Made by a program: the position numbers and the translations under genes. From contig DATLQW010000102.1 in the NCBI GenBank assembly GCA_035535035.1, forward strand, positions 1 through 27,479: a DNA stretch of 27,479 nucleotides. The letters are read 5' to 3'. Under the pieces are notes generated by a model. That model was not told where the DNA came from. It was given only the letters and a program-made list of their open reading frames with translations, and did not search any database. How positions within the stretch are numbered: the first letter of the stretch is position 1; each line of letters opens with the position of its first letter. This document shows, piece by piece, positions 1-7,157 of the stretch. This stretch comes from JASHVB01 sp035535035. Lineage in GTDB: Bacteria; Pseudomonadota; Alphaproteobacteria; Acetobacterales; Acetobacteraceae.

Positions 1-250
1 GCAGATCGATCCGGCGCCGGGCGGGGTCAGGAAATACGTCGCATGACCCGCCCAATGCCCGAATGTAGTGTTACTCGGCGAAAATCTGCCGCACACATTG
101 CTGATATTGCAGAAGTTTTTTTAGTGAGTGTCAAAGATGGGGTAAGTGGCCGTCCGGGAACAACCGAATCGATCGAGGCAGCATACCCGAGTCCACGACT
201 GGTGGCCTCGATGCGGACAACGAGTGGTTATTTCCGGACGACCGCTAAGC
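1..250. other. Unassigned stretch before the HicA relic
   Basis: No gene can be supported here. An open frame entering from the left edge ends at a TGA at 44-46 with the tail QIDPAPGGVRKYVA, which could be the C-terminus of a gene outside the window. It does not clearly match RbfA, the usual neighbour upstream of truB in alphaproteobacteria. From about 60 to 180 the DNA is less GC-rich than the genes that follow, and every frame is short or interrupted. Confidence 0.3.
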
Positions 251-397
251 GGTGGCCACCATGTCCTGAAGCATCCCGATCGCCCCGCGTTGCGCGTCGT
301 GGTGCCGTATCATGCTGGCGACATCAAACGCGGGACGCTGCGGAGTATCATTCGCCAGGCAAACTTGATGGTGGACGAGCTGATCGCATTGCTCTGA
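251..397 (+). pseudogene. HicA-like (YcfA family) toxin, C-terminal fragment
   Basis: The last 48 codons of an open frame read like the C-terminal two thirds of a HicA mRNA interferase. They contain a GGHHVLKHPDRP segment, matching the G-S-H-H-x-x-x-H-P stretch that carries the HicA catalytic histidine, then VVVPYHAGDIKRGTLR and IIRQANLMVDELIAL, matching the family's P-x-H-x-x-D-I-x-x-G-T-L-R-x-I-x-x-Q-A ending. The usual N-terminal helix and first strand are missing: the upstream in-frame residues do not resemble them, and I saw no good match in the other frames. No HicB antitoxin lies downstream, because truB starts 72 bases later. I read this as a decayed toxin gene. A divergent intact small protein is less likely. 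Confidence 0.55.
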
Positions 398-469
398 CCA
401 ATCTCTCCGGTTGACACCCCCGCGCTCCCCGCCTACCCCCGCGCCCTTTCCGGGAACGCCCCAACCACC

Positions 470-1396
470 ATGCCCCGCCGCAAGCCGCGCGGCCGTCCGC
501 TCGACGGCTGGCTCATCATCGACAAGCCGCCGGGTCTCACCAGCACCGACGTGGTCAACCGCGTCCGCCGCGCGTTCAACGCCCAGAAGGCCGGGCATGG
601 CGGCACGCTCGACCCGCTCGCCACCGGTATTCTTCCCATCGCCTTCGGCGCCGCCACCAAGACCGTCCCCTACGTCATGGACGGGACGAAACTCTACCGC
701 TTCACCCTGCGCTTCGGCGAAGCCCGCGACACCGACGACGCCGACGGCCAAATCACCGCCACCACCGACGCCCGCCCAACGGATGAACAAATCAACGCCG
801 CGCTGGGAAACTTCCGCGGGGACATCATGCAGACCCCCCCGGTCTTCTCGGCGGTGAAGGTCGCCGGCGAGCGCGCCTACGACATGGCCCGCGAAGGCCG
901 GCCGCCCGTTCTGGAACCCCGCCCCGCAAGGGTGGACCGCTTCGACCTGGTCGATCGCCCGGACCCAGACCATGCGACCTTCGAGGTCGCCTCCGGCAAG
1001 GGTGTTTACATGCGCAGCCTGGCCCGCGACCTGGCCGTCGCCTGCGGCACGCTCGGCCATGTCGCAACCCTGCGCCGCCTGCGGGTTGGCCCCTTCACCG
1101 AAGCGAACGCAATACCCCTGGACAAACTCCGCCCGGCAGAGGATACCGCCCCGGCCTCTCCGGACCTCCTGCTTCCGGTCGCGACCGCGCTGGCCGACAT
1201 CCCGGCGCTGGCCTTGACCGAGGCGGAGGCCAGCGACTTCAGGCATGGCCAGGCGATCAGCCTCGTCACGCTCATGGGTCGCATTCCAGACAGCGCCGAT
1301 CCCGACGGGGGGTTGGTGCGCGCCATGGCGGGGGGTCGCGTGATCGGGCTGGCCCGGCTGGAAGACGGCCGGATGAAGCCCGAACGGGTGCTGTAG
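470..1396 (+). CDS. truB: tRNA pseudouridine(55) synthase TruB
   Basis: This cytoplasmic enzyme isomerises uridine 55 in the T-loop of tRNAs. The 308-residue protein opens with LDGWLIIDKPPGLTS. The catalytic motif GGTLDPLATG places the nucleophilic aspartate at about residue 48. Other family hallmarks are KLYRFTLRFGEARDTDD, QTPPVFSAVKVAGERAYDMA and GKGVYMRSLARDLA, followed by a C-terminal PUA-like segment. Length and order fit bacterial TruB. The start ATG is the first residue that keeps the normal N-terminus; no strong ribosome binding site is visible. rpsO follows after 50 bases, the usual alphaproteobacterial order. Normally rbfA precedes truB, but here the upstream DNA holds a toxin relic instead. 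Confidence 0.96.
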   Translation: MPRRKPRGRPLDGWLIIDKPPGLTSTDVVNRVRRAFNAQKAGHGGTLDPLATGILPIAFGAATKTVPYVMDGTKLYRFTLRFGEARDTDDADGQITATTDARPTDEQINAALGNFRGDIMQTPPVFSAVKVAGERAYDMAREGRPPVLEPRPARVDRFDLVDRPDPDHATFEVASGKGVYMRSLARDLAVACGTLGHVATLRRLRVGPFTEANAIPLDKLRPAEDTAPASPDLLLPVATALADIPALALTEAEASDFRHGQAISLVTLMGRIPDSADPDGGLVRAMAGGRVIGLARLEDGRMKPERVL

Positions 1397-1446
1397 CGAG
1401 CGCTCCGCCCACGCGTCGTCTGCAACCCGAACACGGAGACAGCACG

Positions 1447-1716
1447 ATGTCGATTACCGCGGAGCGTCGCACGACGCTCATTGGCGAATACGCCAACGCC
1501 CCCACGGACACCGGCAGCCCGGAAGTGCAGGTCGCCCTGCTCTCCGAGCGCATCGGCAACCTGACCGGGCACCTGAAGACCCACGCGAAGGATTTCCACT
1601 CGCGCCGCGGTCTTCTCATGCTGGTCGGCCGCCGCCGCCGGCTGCTGGATTACCTGAAAGCCAAGGACAGCCGCCGCTACGAGACGCTGATCGGGCGGCT
1701 GAGTCTGCGGCGGTAG
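1447..1716 (+). CDS. rpsO: 30S ribosomal protein S15
   Basis: S15 binds 16S rRNA early in assembly of the 30S platform and contributes to an intersubunit bridge. The 89-residue product has the standard bacterial length and the conserved core: TDTGSPEVQVALLSERI, then LTGHLKTHAKDFHSRRGLL, LVGRRRRLLDYLK and the terminal YETLIGRLSLRR. The start is supported by a GGAGA ribosome binding site at the usual distance. It lies between truB and pnp, the common order, and is probably co-transcribed with truB. In other bacteria S15 represses its own mRNA through a 5' structure; I could not identify such a structure in the 50-base gap. Confidence 0.97.
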   Translation: MSITAERRTTLIGEYANAPTDTGSPEVQVALLSERIGNLTGHLKTHAKDFHSRRGLLMLVGRRRRLLDYLKAKDSRRYETLIGRLSLRR

Positions 1717-2103
1717 GATCCGAAGCAGACCTCCCCTCCCTCAAGCGGAGGGGGAGAATCTTGAACGCAACGTGACTTGGCCGGTGTCCGCCCCCATATG
1801 GCAGCATCAGGCGCCGATCCCCTCCCCATGGTGGGGCGGGGCAACGCCGCGGAGGCGGGCAAACGCCTCCCAACGCCGCGACACGCGGTGGATCGACAAA
1901 CCGCCGGCCCGGCACGCCCCGAAAGATGTGGGAACCGCGACGGCGTTTCCGGCCACATGGCCCGTGGCTGCGCCAAGCCTTGCCTGCCCCGCCGGCGCAG
2001 CCTCCTCCATGCGACCCGAGACGCCGCCTCCCGCCCGGAAAGGGACGCCAGGATCGCCCGGAATGCCGTCCGCCGATGCCGCGCGCATCCGAAGGACACA
2101 TGA
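1717..2103. other. rpsO-pnp intergenic region with a stem-loop
   Basis: This 387-base gap is long for an rpsO-pnp junction. Near its left end, 1731-1756 can fold as a C/T-rich arm pairing with GGAGGGGGAG around a short loop. It lacks a run of T, so it may be a processing or pausing structure rather than a terminator. Several ORFs cross the rest, but their arginine- and proline-rich translations look like shadows of GC-rich DNA. In enterobacteria this junction carries the RNase III site that controls pnp autoregulation; whether a counterpart exists here cannot be told by eye. Confidence 0.4.
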
Positions 2104-4377
2104 ATGTTCAACTACTTCCGCAAAGAACTCGACTGGGGCGGGCGCAAGCTGGTCCTGGAAACCGGCAAGATCGCCCGCCAGGCCGACGGCGCCGTGCTGG
2201 CCAGCTACGGTGACACGATCGTGCTGTGCACCGCCGTCGGGGTGAGGAGCTCCCGTCCCGGCCAGGATTTCTTCCCGCTGACCGTGAACTACCAGGAAAA
2301 GGCCTTCGCCGCCGGCAAGATCCCCGGCGGCTTCTTCAAGCGCGAGGGCCGGCCGAGCGAGGCCGAGGTGCTGAAAAGCCGCCTGATCGACCGGCCGATC
2401 CGCCCGCTGTTCCCCGAGGGGTTCCGCAACGAGGTCCAGGTCATCGCCACCGTGCTCAGCCACGACATGGAGAACGATCCCGACATCGTCGCGATGATCG
2501 GGTGCTCGGCCGCGCTGACGCTGTCTGGCATACCATTCTTCGGTCCGGTGGCCGCCGCCCGCGTCGGTTACCAGGACGGCCAGTACATCCTCAACCCGAC
2601 CGCCGACCAGATGAAGGACAGCGCGCTGGAGCTGGTGATGGCCGGCACGACCGAAGGCGTGCTGATGGTCGAATCCGAAGCGAAGGAACTGCCCGAGGAC
2701 GTGATGCTCGGTGCCGTCAGCTTCGGCCATGAAAGCTTCCAGCCGGTCATCCAGGCGATCATCGAGCTGGCAGAGCAGGCCGCGAAGGAGCCCTGGACCC
2801 TGCCGGAACCGTCGGCGGAAGCGCAGGCGTTGACCGCCCGGATGGACGCGCTGGCCCGCGCCGGCCTGGCCGATGCCTATCGCGAGCCCGACAAGGGTGC
2901 CCGCCACGACAAGGTCGGCGCCGTCCGCAAGCTGGCCTTCGAGGCGCTGGCCGCCGAGGGGCTGGACGCCGAGAAGGCCCGCCACGCGTTCCACGACCTG
3001 GAGGCCGACATCGTCCGCAACGCCATCCTGGACACCGGCATGCGCATCGACGGGCGCGACACCAAAACGGTGCGCCCGATCGTCGCCGAAGTCGGCATTC
3101 TCCCCCGCGCGCATGGCTCGGCGCTGTTCACCCGCGGTGAGACGCAGGCGTTCTGCGTCGCCACGCTCGGCACCGGACAGGACGAACAAGTCATCGACGC
3201 GCTCGGCGGCGACTACCGCGAGCACTTCATGCTGCACTATAATTTCCCCCCGTATTCGGTGGGCGAGGCGGGCCGCATGGGCAGCCCGGGGCGGCGTGAG
3301 ATCGGCCACGGCAAGCTGGCCTGGCGGGCGATCCACCCGCTGCTGCCGTCGAAGGAGCAATTCCCCTACACGCTGCGGGTGGTGTCGGAGATCACCGAAT
3401 CCAACGGCTCGTCCTCGATGGCGACGGTGTGCGGTTCGTCGCTGGCGCTGATGGATGCCGGCGTGCCGCTGCGGCGGCCGGTGGCCGGCATTGCCATGGG
3501 GTTGATCAAGGAGGATCGCGGCTTCGCGGTGCTGTCCGACATCCTCGGCGACGAGGACCATCTCGGCGACATGGATTTCAAGGTGGCGGGCACCGAGGCG
3601 GGCATCACCTCGCTGCAGATGGACATCAAGATCACCTCGATCACACCAGAAATAATGCGCATCGCCCTTGCGCAGGCGCGTGACGGGCGGCTGCACATCC
3701 TGGGCGAGATGGCCAAGGCGATCACCGGCCACCGCGACGAGGTCGCGATGACCGCGCCGCGCATCACCATCATCACCGTGCCGAAGGAGAAGATCCGCGA
3801 GGTGATCGGCACGGGGGGCAAAGTGATCCGCGAGATCGTCGAGCAAACCAAGTGCAAGATCGACATCGAGGACGACGGCACGATCAAGATCGCGGCCACC
3901 GACATCGCCCAGGCGCAGCAGGCGATCGACTGGATCCGCGGCATCGTCGCCGAGCCGGAGATCGGCGTGATCTACACCGGCAAGGTGGTGAAGACCGCCG
4001 ATTTCGGCGCCTTCGTGAATTTCCTCGGGTCGCGCGACGGGCTGGTGCATATCAGCGAGCTGCAGCAGGGCCGTGTCGGCAAGACCACCGACGTGGTGAA
4101 TGTCGGCGACGCGGTGAAGGTGAAGGTGCTGGGCTTCGACGAACGCGGCAAGGTGAAGCTGTCGATGCGGGTGGTGGACCAGGCCACCGGCGCGGACATC
4201 TCGGAGCACGTGGGGTCCAAGCCGGGCCGCGGCGAGCATGGCGGCGATCGGGGCGGCGAGCGGGATCGCGGGGGCGATCGGGATCGCGGTGGCCGGGGCG
4301 AGCGGGGCGAGCGGCGGGAGCGTTACGAGCCGAGCCCGATGCCGCAGGACTCCGAGCAACCCGCCGTCGGCGAGTAA
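2104..4377 (+). CDS. pnp: Polyribonucleotide nucleotidyltransferase (PNPase)
   Basis: PNPase degrades RNA 3' to 5' by phosphorolysis and works with RNase E in the degradosome. The 757-residue protein shows the full domain order: a first RNase PH domain (about 12-145, with PGGFFKREGRPSE and SRLIDRPIRPLFP), an all-helical linker, a second RNase PH domain (about 315-540, with GDEDHLGDMDFKVAGTEAG holding catalytic aspartates), a KH domain near 552-615 (IGTGGKVIREI) and an S1 domain near 620-692 (GKVVKTADFGAFVNF). Beyond S1 is a tail of about 55 residues rich in Arg, Gly, Asp and Glu, so the protein is longer than the usual length of about 710. An AAGGA site eight bases upstream supports the ATG. 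The stop codon lies in the loop of a strong hairpin. Confidence 0.97.
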   Translation: MFNYFRKELDWGGRKLVLETGKIARQADGAVLASYGDTIVLCTAVGVRSSRPGQDFFPLTVNYQEKAFAAGKIPGGFFKREGRPSEAEVLKSRLIDRPIRPLFPEGFRNEVQVIATVLSHDMENDPDIVAMIGCSAALTLSGIPFFGPVAAARVGYQDGQYILNPTADQMKDSALELVMAGTTEGVLMVESEAKELPEDVMLGAVSFGHESFQPVIQAIIELAEQAAKEPWTLPEPSAEAQALTARMDALARAGLADAYREPDKGARHDKVGAVRKLAFEALAAEGLDAEKARHAFHDLEADIVRNAILDTGMRIDGRDTKTVRPIVAEVGILPRAHGSALFTRGETQAFCVATLGTGQDEQVIDALGGDYREHFMLHYNFPPYSVGEAGRMGSPGRREIGHGKLAWRAIHPLLPSKEQFPYTLRVVSEITESNGSSSMATVCGSSLALMDAGVPLRRPVAGIAMGLIKEDRGFAVLSDILGDEDHLGDMDFKVAGTEAGITSLQMDIKITSITPEIMRIALAQARDGRLHILGEMAKAITGHRDEVAMTAPRITIITVPKEKIREVIGTGGKVIREIVEQTKCKIDIEDDGTIKIAATDIAQAQQAIDWIRGIVAEPEIGVIYTGKVVKTADFGAFVNFLGSRDGLVHISELQQGRVGKTTDVVNVGDAVKVKVLGFDERGKVKLSMRVVDQATGADISEHVGSKPGRGEHGGDRGGERDRGGDRDRGGRGERGERRERYEPSPMPQDSEQPAVGE

Positions 4378-4391
4378 TCTCGCCGGCGGGT
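4359..4391 (+). other. Hairpin spanning the pnp stop and the next start
   Basis: The arm ACCCGC (4359-4364), a three-base bulge and CGGCGAG (4368-4374) pair with CTCGCCG (4379-4385) and GCGGGT (4386-4391) around a TAAT loop, giving 13 base pairs. The TAA stop of pnp (4375-4377) is in the loop, and the GTG start of the next gene (4390-4392) is in the 3' arm. No T tract follows, so it is not a typical intrinsic terminator. It could couple translation of the downstream gene to pnp or protect the pnp 3' end. Confidence 0.55.
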
Positions 4392-4983
4392 GGACAGCTT
4401 CTGGCGGGATGCCTGGACGTCGTTCAAGGCGGTCTTCGGCCCGGTCTTGGCCGGAGCCGCCATCGTCCTGGCACTGCTTGGGCCGCCTTACGCGCCCGCC
4501 GCTGTTGTCCGCATCAGCCTGATCTGGCTCGCGGTAGCAGGGTTGCTCGCACTGACCGTCCTGCTGACGGCCGGCAATCTGGTGGTGGCCGCTCGGCGGT
4601 TGTCAAACCCAAGGCTGCCTCGCCTCATCTCGGTCTATTTCGAGCGCCGGGACGACGCCGAACCTGGCGACCTGGAAGAGGAGACTGTTCTGTTGCTGGA
4701 GCCTTCGGAACTCTTTGGATATGATGGTGTCGTGTCCATCTACTGCAATCAAAGGCTTGGCGGCGCCGACGCGCGACCTTTCGAGCGTCTTATCGGCGTG
4801 GGACGGGTTTCCAACATCCAGGAGGGAAAAATCATAGCCGTGACAGTACTGCGGTACGGTGCCGGGCACGACACGATCTGGAGCCGAATTCGGGTCGGCG
4901 AGACCGCCGCGTTGTCGGACATCCGTGCGAAGCCTACTGTGCCGTTCCGCGAGACCGGATTGGGAGCGACGGTCAATGGGTGA
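4390..4983 (+). CDS. Small membrane protein of unknown function
   Basis: The function is not recognised. The 197-residue product has two likely transmembrane segments near the N-terminus (about 19-40 and 45-66, with AAIVLALLGPP and LIWLAVAGLLALTVLL). A soluble, presumably cytoplasmic part of about 130 residues follows, with YFERRDDAEPGDLEEE, GRVSNIQEGKIIAVTVLRYG and a C-terminal VPFRETGLGATVNG. The start is a GTG 12 bases after the pnp stop, inside the hairpin arm; no in-frame ATG gives a comparable protein. Its stop overlaps the next gene's ATG by eight bases, which suggests translational coupling and a joint role. It may be a membrane anchor or partner for the downstream FlgT_C-like protein, but that is inference. 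Confidence 0.7.
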   Translation: MDSFWRDAWTSFKAVFGPVLAGAAIVLALLGPPYAPAAVVRISLIWLAVAGLLALTVLLTAGNLVVAARRLSNPRLPRLISVYFERRDDAEPGDLEEETVLLLEPSELFGYDGVVSIYCNQRLGGADARPFERLIGVGRVSNIQEGKIIAVTVLRYGAGHDTIWSRIRVGETAALSDIRAKPTVPFRETGLGATVNG

Positions 4984-5404
4984 GACTGCAACACATTCTG
5001 CCTTGGCGAAGGTCATCCATATGGTTGACGATTGGCGGGGCGACTCCCCGTTCGAGCTGGTCATCGGCTGGGGGACCGAGCGTGGCATGAAGGTCGGCGA
5101 CCGGTTTCTTGTCTTCGGGTGCGGGCCCCGGCTGTCTGACCCGGACACGGGAGAGGATCTTGGTCTGCTCGAGGTGGTGCGCGGCCACGGCATCGTGACG
5201 CATGTCCAGGACAGGGTGGCGACCTTGCGCTCCACCGAAAGGCGACGACGATCCGGGGCGACCCGCCGCATTGTCCGCGAGGGCGGGGGTGGCGTATTTC
5301 TGGCCGGCCTCGGGTTGGGTCGCGTTATCGAGGAGGAAGTTCCAGACGACGAGGACAAACCCTTTGCCAACGTTCAGATCAACGACTTGGCAAAGCCGAT
5401 ATGA
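4976..5404 (+). CDS. FlgT C-terminal-like domain protein
   Basis: The 142-residue protein contains the pattern FELVIGWGTERGMKVGDRFLVF, then DPDTGEDLGLLEVVRGHG and VTHVQDRVATLRS. This resembles the C-terminal beta-barrel of the flagellar assembly protein FlgT and related small proteins, where a 'xVxVGDRFxVY..DPDTGExLGxLE' consensus is typical. No signal peptide or membrane segment is seen. The ATG at 4976 was chosen because it overlaps the upstream stop by eight bases and leaves the conserved block near the N-terminus. A longer reading from 4859 would lie inside the upstream gene. No flagellar genes are nearby, so a flagellar role is not implied. The C-terminal codons contribute to the hairpin set at 5362-5444. 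Confidence 0.75.
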   Translation: MGETATHSALAKVIHMVDDWRGDSPFELVIGWGTERGMKVGDRFLVFGCGPRLSDPDTGEDLGLLEVVRGHGIVTHVQDRVATLRSTERRRRSGATRRIVREGGGGVFLAGLGLGRVIEEEVPDDEDKPFANVQINDLAKPI

Positions 5405-5444
5405 CTTGTTGGCCAGAACATACAGGGCAATCTTTGCCAACAAG
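5362..5444 (+). repeat. Set of mutually exclusive inverted repeats
   Basis: CTTTGCCAA occurs at 5362-5370 and again at 5432-5440. Its exact complement TTGGCAAAG is at 5387-5395, so it can pair with either copy. Separately, CTTGTTGGC (5405-5413) is an exact complement of GCCAACAAG (5436-5444). The pairings compete, which is the geometry of an attenuator or RNA switch. The array covers the last 14 codons of the preceding gene and the first 40 bases of the gap before the nitronate monooxygenase gene. Confidence 0.5.
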
Positions 5445-5655
5445 GGCTCGGCGGAAGGTCCAAGACCCGGACGTTCGATCTCAATCGATCTAAGAGCGCT
5501 GGGCCACAACCTGATGTTCCGGCTAACAAACTGAGCAGCCGCGCCGCCGCTGGATTTGCTTGCATCCGGCGGCGGGCGTCGCAACCGTTGTGTCACAAGG
5601 AGGCGCTCCGGTGGCCCGCGAGGCGCCATAGCGGCCTGACGAAAGGCGGGATGCC
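5445..5655. other. Leader region of the nitronate monooxygenase gene
   Basis: No gene is seen. A second stem-loop is possible at 5544-5572: CCGCC and GGAT pair with ATCC and GGCGG around a TTGCTTGC loop. Just before the start, AAGGCGGG at about 5644-5650 serves as the ribosome binding site. I see no convincing -35/-10 pair. Confidence 0.3.
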
Positions 5656-7068
5656 ATGAGAGCGATCAATGCGATTCGCATGGGAGGGATCGACGTCCTG
5701 CCCCTGGTGGAAGGCGGCAAGGGCGTTTCGATCTCCAACGGCATCTCCTCCGGCAACTGGGCCGCGACCGGCGGCGTCGGCACGTTCAGCGCGGTGAACG
5801 CCGACAGTTTCGACGAGCAAGGCCGGCGCATCCCGCAGCTCTACCACGGGCGCACGCGACGGGAGCGGCACGAGGAGCTGGTCGCCTACGCCATCCGCGG
5901 CGCGCTGACCCAGGCACGCAGGGCCTACGATCTGGCCTCCGGCAAGGGCCGCATCCACGCCAACATCCTGTGGGAGATGGGTGCCGCCGAACGCATCATC
6001 ACCGAGGTGCTGGAACAGGCGAAGGGCATCATCGGCGGCGTGACGTGCGGCGCCGGCATGCCGTACCGGCTGTCGGACATCGCCGCGCGTTTCAACATCC
6101 ACTACTATCCGATCGTGTCCTCGGCGCGGGCCTTCAACGCGCTGTGGAAGCGCGCCTATTCGAAGGCGGCGGCGTTGCTGGGCGGGGTGGTGTACGAGGA
6201 CCCCTGGCTGGCCGGCGGCCATAACGGCCTGTCCAACAGCGAGGACCCGACTCGCCCGGAGGCGCCGTTTCCGCGCGTGCTGGCGCTGCGCAAGCTGCTG
6301 CGCGAGTTCGGCCTGCACGACACGCCGATCATCATGGCCGGCGGCGTATGGTGGCTGGAGGAGTGGCAGGATTGGATCGACAATCCGGAGCTGGGGCCGA
6401 TCGCCTTCCAGTTCGGCACGCGCGCGCTGCTGACCAGGGAAAGCCCGATCGGCGACGCCTGGAAGGAACGGCTGCGCACGCTGCAGGAGGGCGACGTCTT
6501 CCTCAACCATTTCAGTCCAACCGGCTTCTACTCCAGCGCGGTGAACAACGGCTTCATCCAGGAGCTGCGCGAGCGCAGCGACCGGCAGGTCGCCTACACC
6601 GCCGAGCCGATCGGCGAGCATGTGGCGGAATACGGCGTCGGCCCGCGCAAGCGTCCGGTGTACCTGACGCCGGCCGATTGGGAGCGCGCGCGGTCATGGG
6701 AGGCGCTGGGCTTCACCGAGGCGCTGCGCACGCCGGATTCCTCGCTGGTTTTCGTCACGCCGGAGAAGGCGAAGGAGATTCTCGCCGACCAGGTGGCGTG
6801 CATGGGCTGCCTGTCGCAGTGCCGGTTTTCCAACTGGGCGCAGAACGAGGCGGACCACTCCACCGGCAAGCGGCCGGATCCGCGCAGCTTCTGCATCCAG
6901 AAGACGTTGCAGAACATCGCGCATGATGCGGACGATCCAGGGACGCTGGAGCACAACCTGATGTTCAGCGGCCACAACGCATTCCGCTTCGCCAAGGACC
7001 CGTTCTATTCGAACGGCTTCATTCCCACGGTGAAGCAGCTCGTCGAACGCATTTTGACGGGACGGTAA
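5656..7068 (+). CDS. Nitronate monooxygenase-family FMN protein
   Basis: The 470-residue protein belongs to the nitronate monooxygenase (2-nitropropane dioxygenase) TIM-barrel family, whose members use FMN to oxidise alkyl nitronates or act as related oxidoreductases. Family features in order are MGGIDVLPLVEGGKGVS, GVTCGAGMPYRLSDIAARF, IVSSARAFNALWKRAY, the phosphate-binding WLAGGHNGLSN, IIMAGGVWWLEEWQDWI and IAFQFGTRALLTRESPIG. About 100 extra residues follow the barrel, including Cys382, Cys385, Cys389 and Cys413 (C-x2-C-x3-C-x23-C). This pattern could bind a metal or an iron-sulfur cluster; simple nitronate monooxygenases of about 320-380 residues do not need it. Substrate is unknown. The ATG at 5656 has a good ribosome binding site. 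Confidence 0.85.
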   Translation: MRAINAIRMGGIDVLPLVEGGKGVSISNGISSGNWAATGGVGTFSAVNADSFDEQGRRIPQLYHGRTRRERHEELVAYAIRGALTQARRAYDLASGKGRIHANILWEMGAAERIITEVLEQAKGIIGGVTCGAGMPYRLSDIAARFNIHYYPIVSSARAFNALWKRAYSKAAALLGGVVYEDPWLAGGHNGLSNSEDPTRPEAPFPRVLALRKLLREFGLHDTPIIMAGGVWWLEEWQDWIDNPELGPIAFQFGTRALLTRESPIGDAWKERLRTLQEGDVFLNHFSPTGFYSSAVNNGFIQELRERSDRQVAYTAEPIGEHVAEYGVGPRKRPVYLTPADWERARSWEALGFTEALRTPDSSLVFVTPEKAKEILADQVACMGCLSQCRFSNWAQNEADHSTGKRPDPRSFCIQKTLQNIAHDADDPGTLEHNLMFSGHNAFRFAKDPFYSNGFIPTVKQLVERILTGR

Positions 7069-7157
7069 CGAAATCCTCTCCCGTGAAGCCGAGAGGGCGG
7101 CGCGAAGCGCCGGGTGGGGATGCTACGGGGCGGCTCGATCACCCTCACCGCCGGCGC

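Noticed and set aside
245..1246. 333-codon antisense frame over truB
   Set aside because: truB is unambiguous on the plus strand; the antisense frame is Gly/Arg/Val-rich without motifs.
1777..2103. Small gene between rpsO and pnp
   Set aside because: Arginine- and proline-rich translation with no ribosome binding site. It ends exactly before the pnp ATG by chance of the TGAATG sequence.
1807..4359. 850-codon open frame antisense to pnp
   Set aside because: pnp on the plus strand has all family domains in order. The antisense frame is open only because high GC content removes stops, and its translation is rich in His, Arg, Asp and Leu with no domain.
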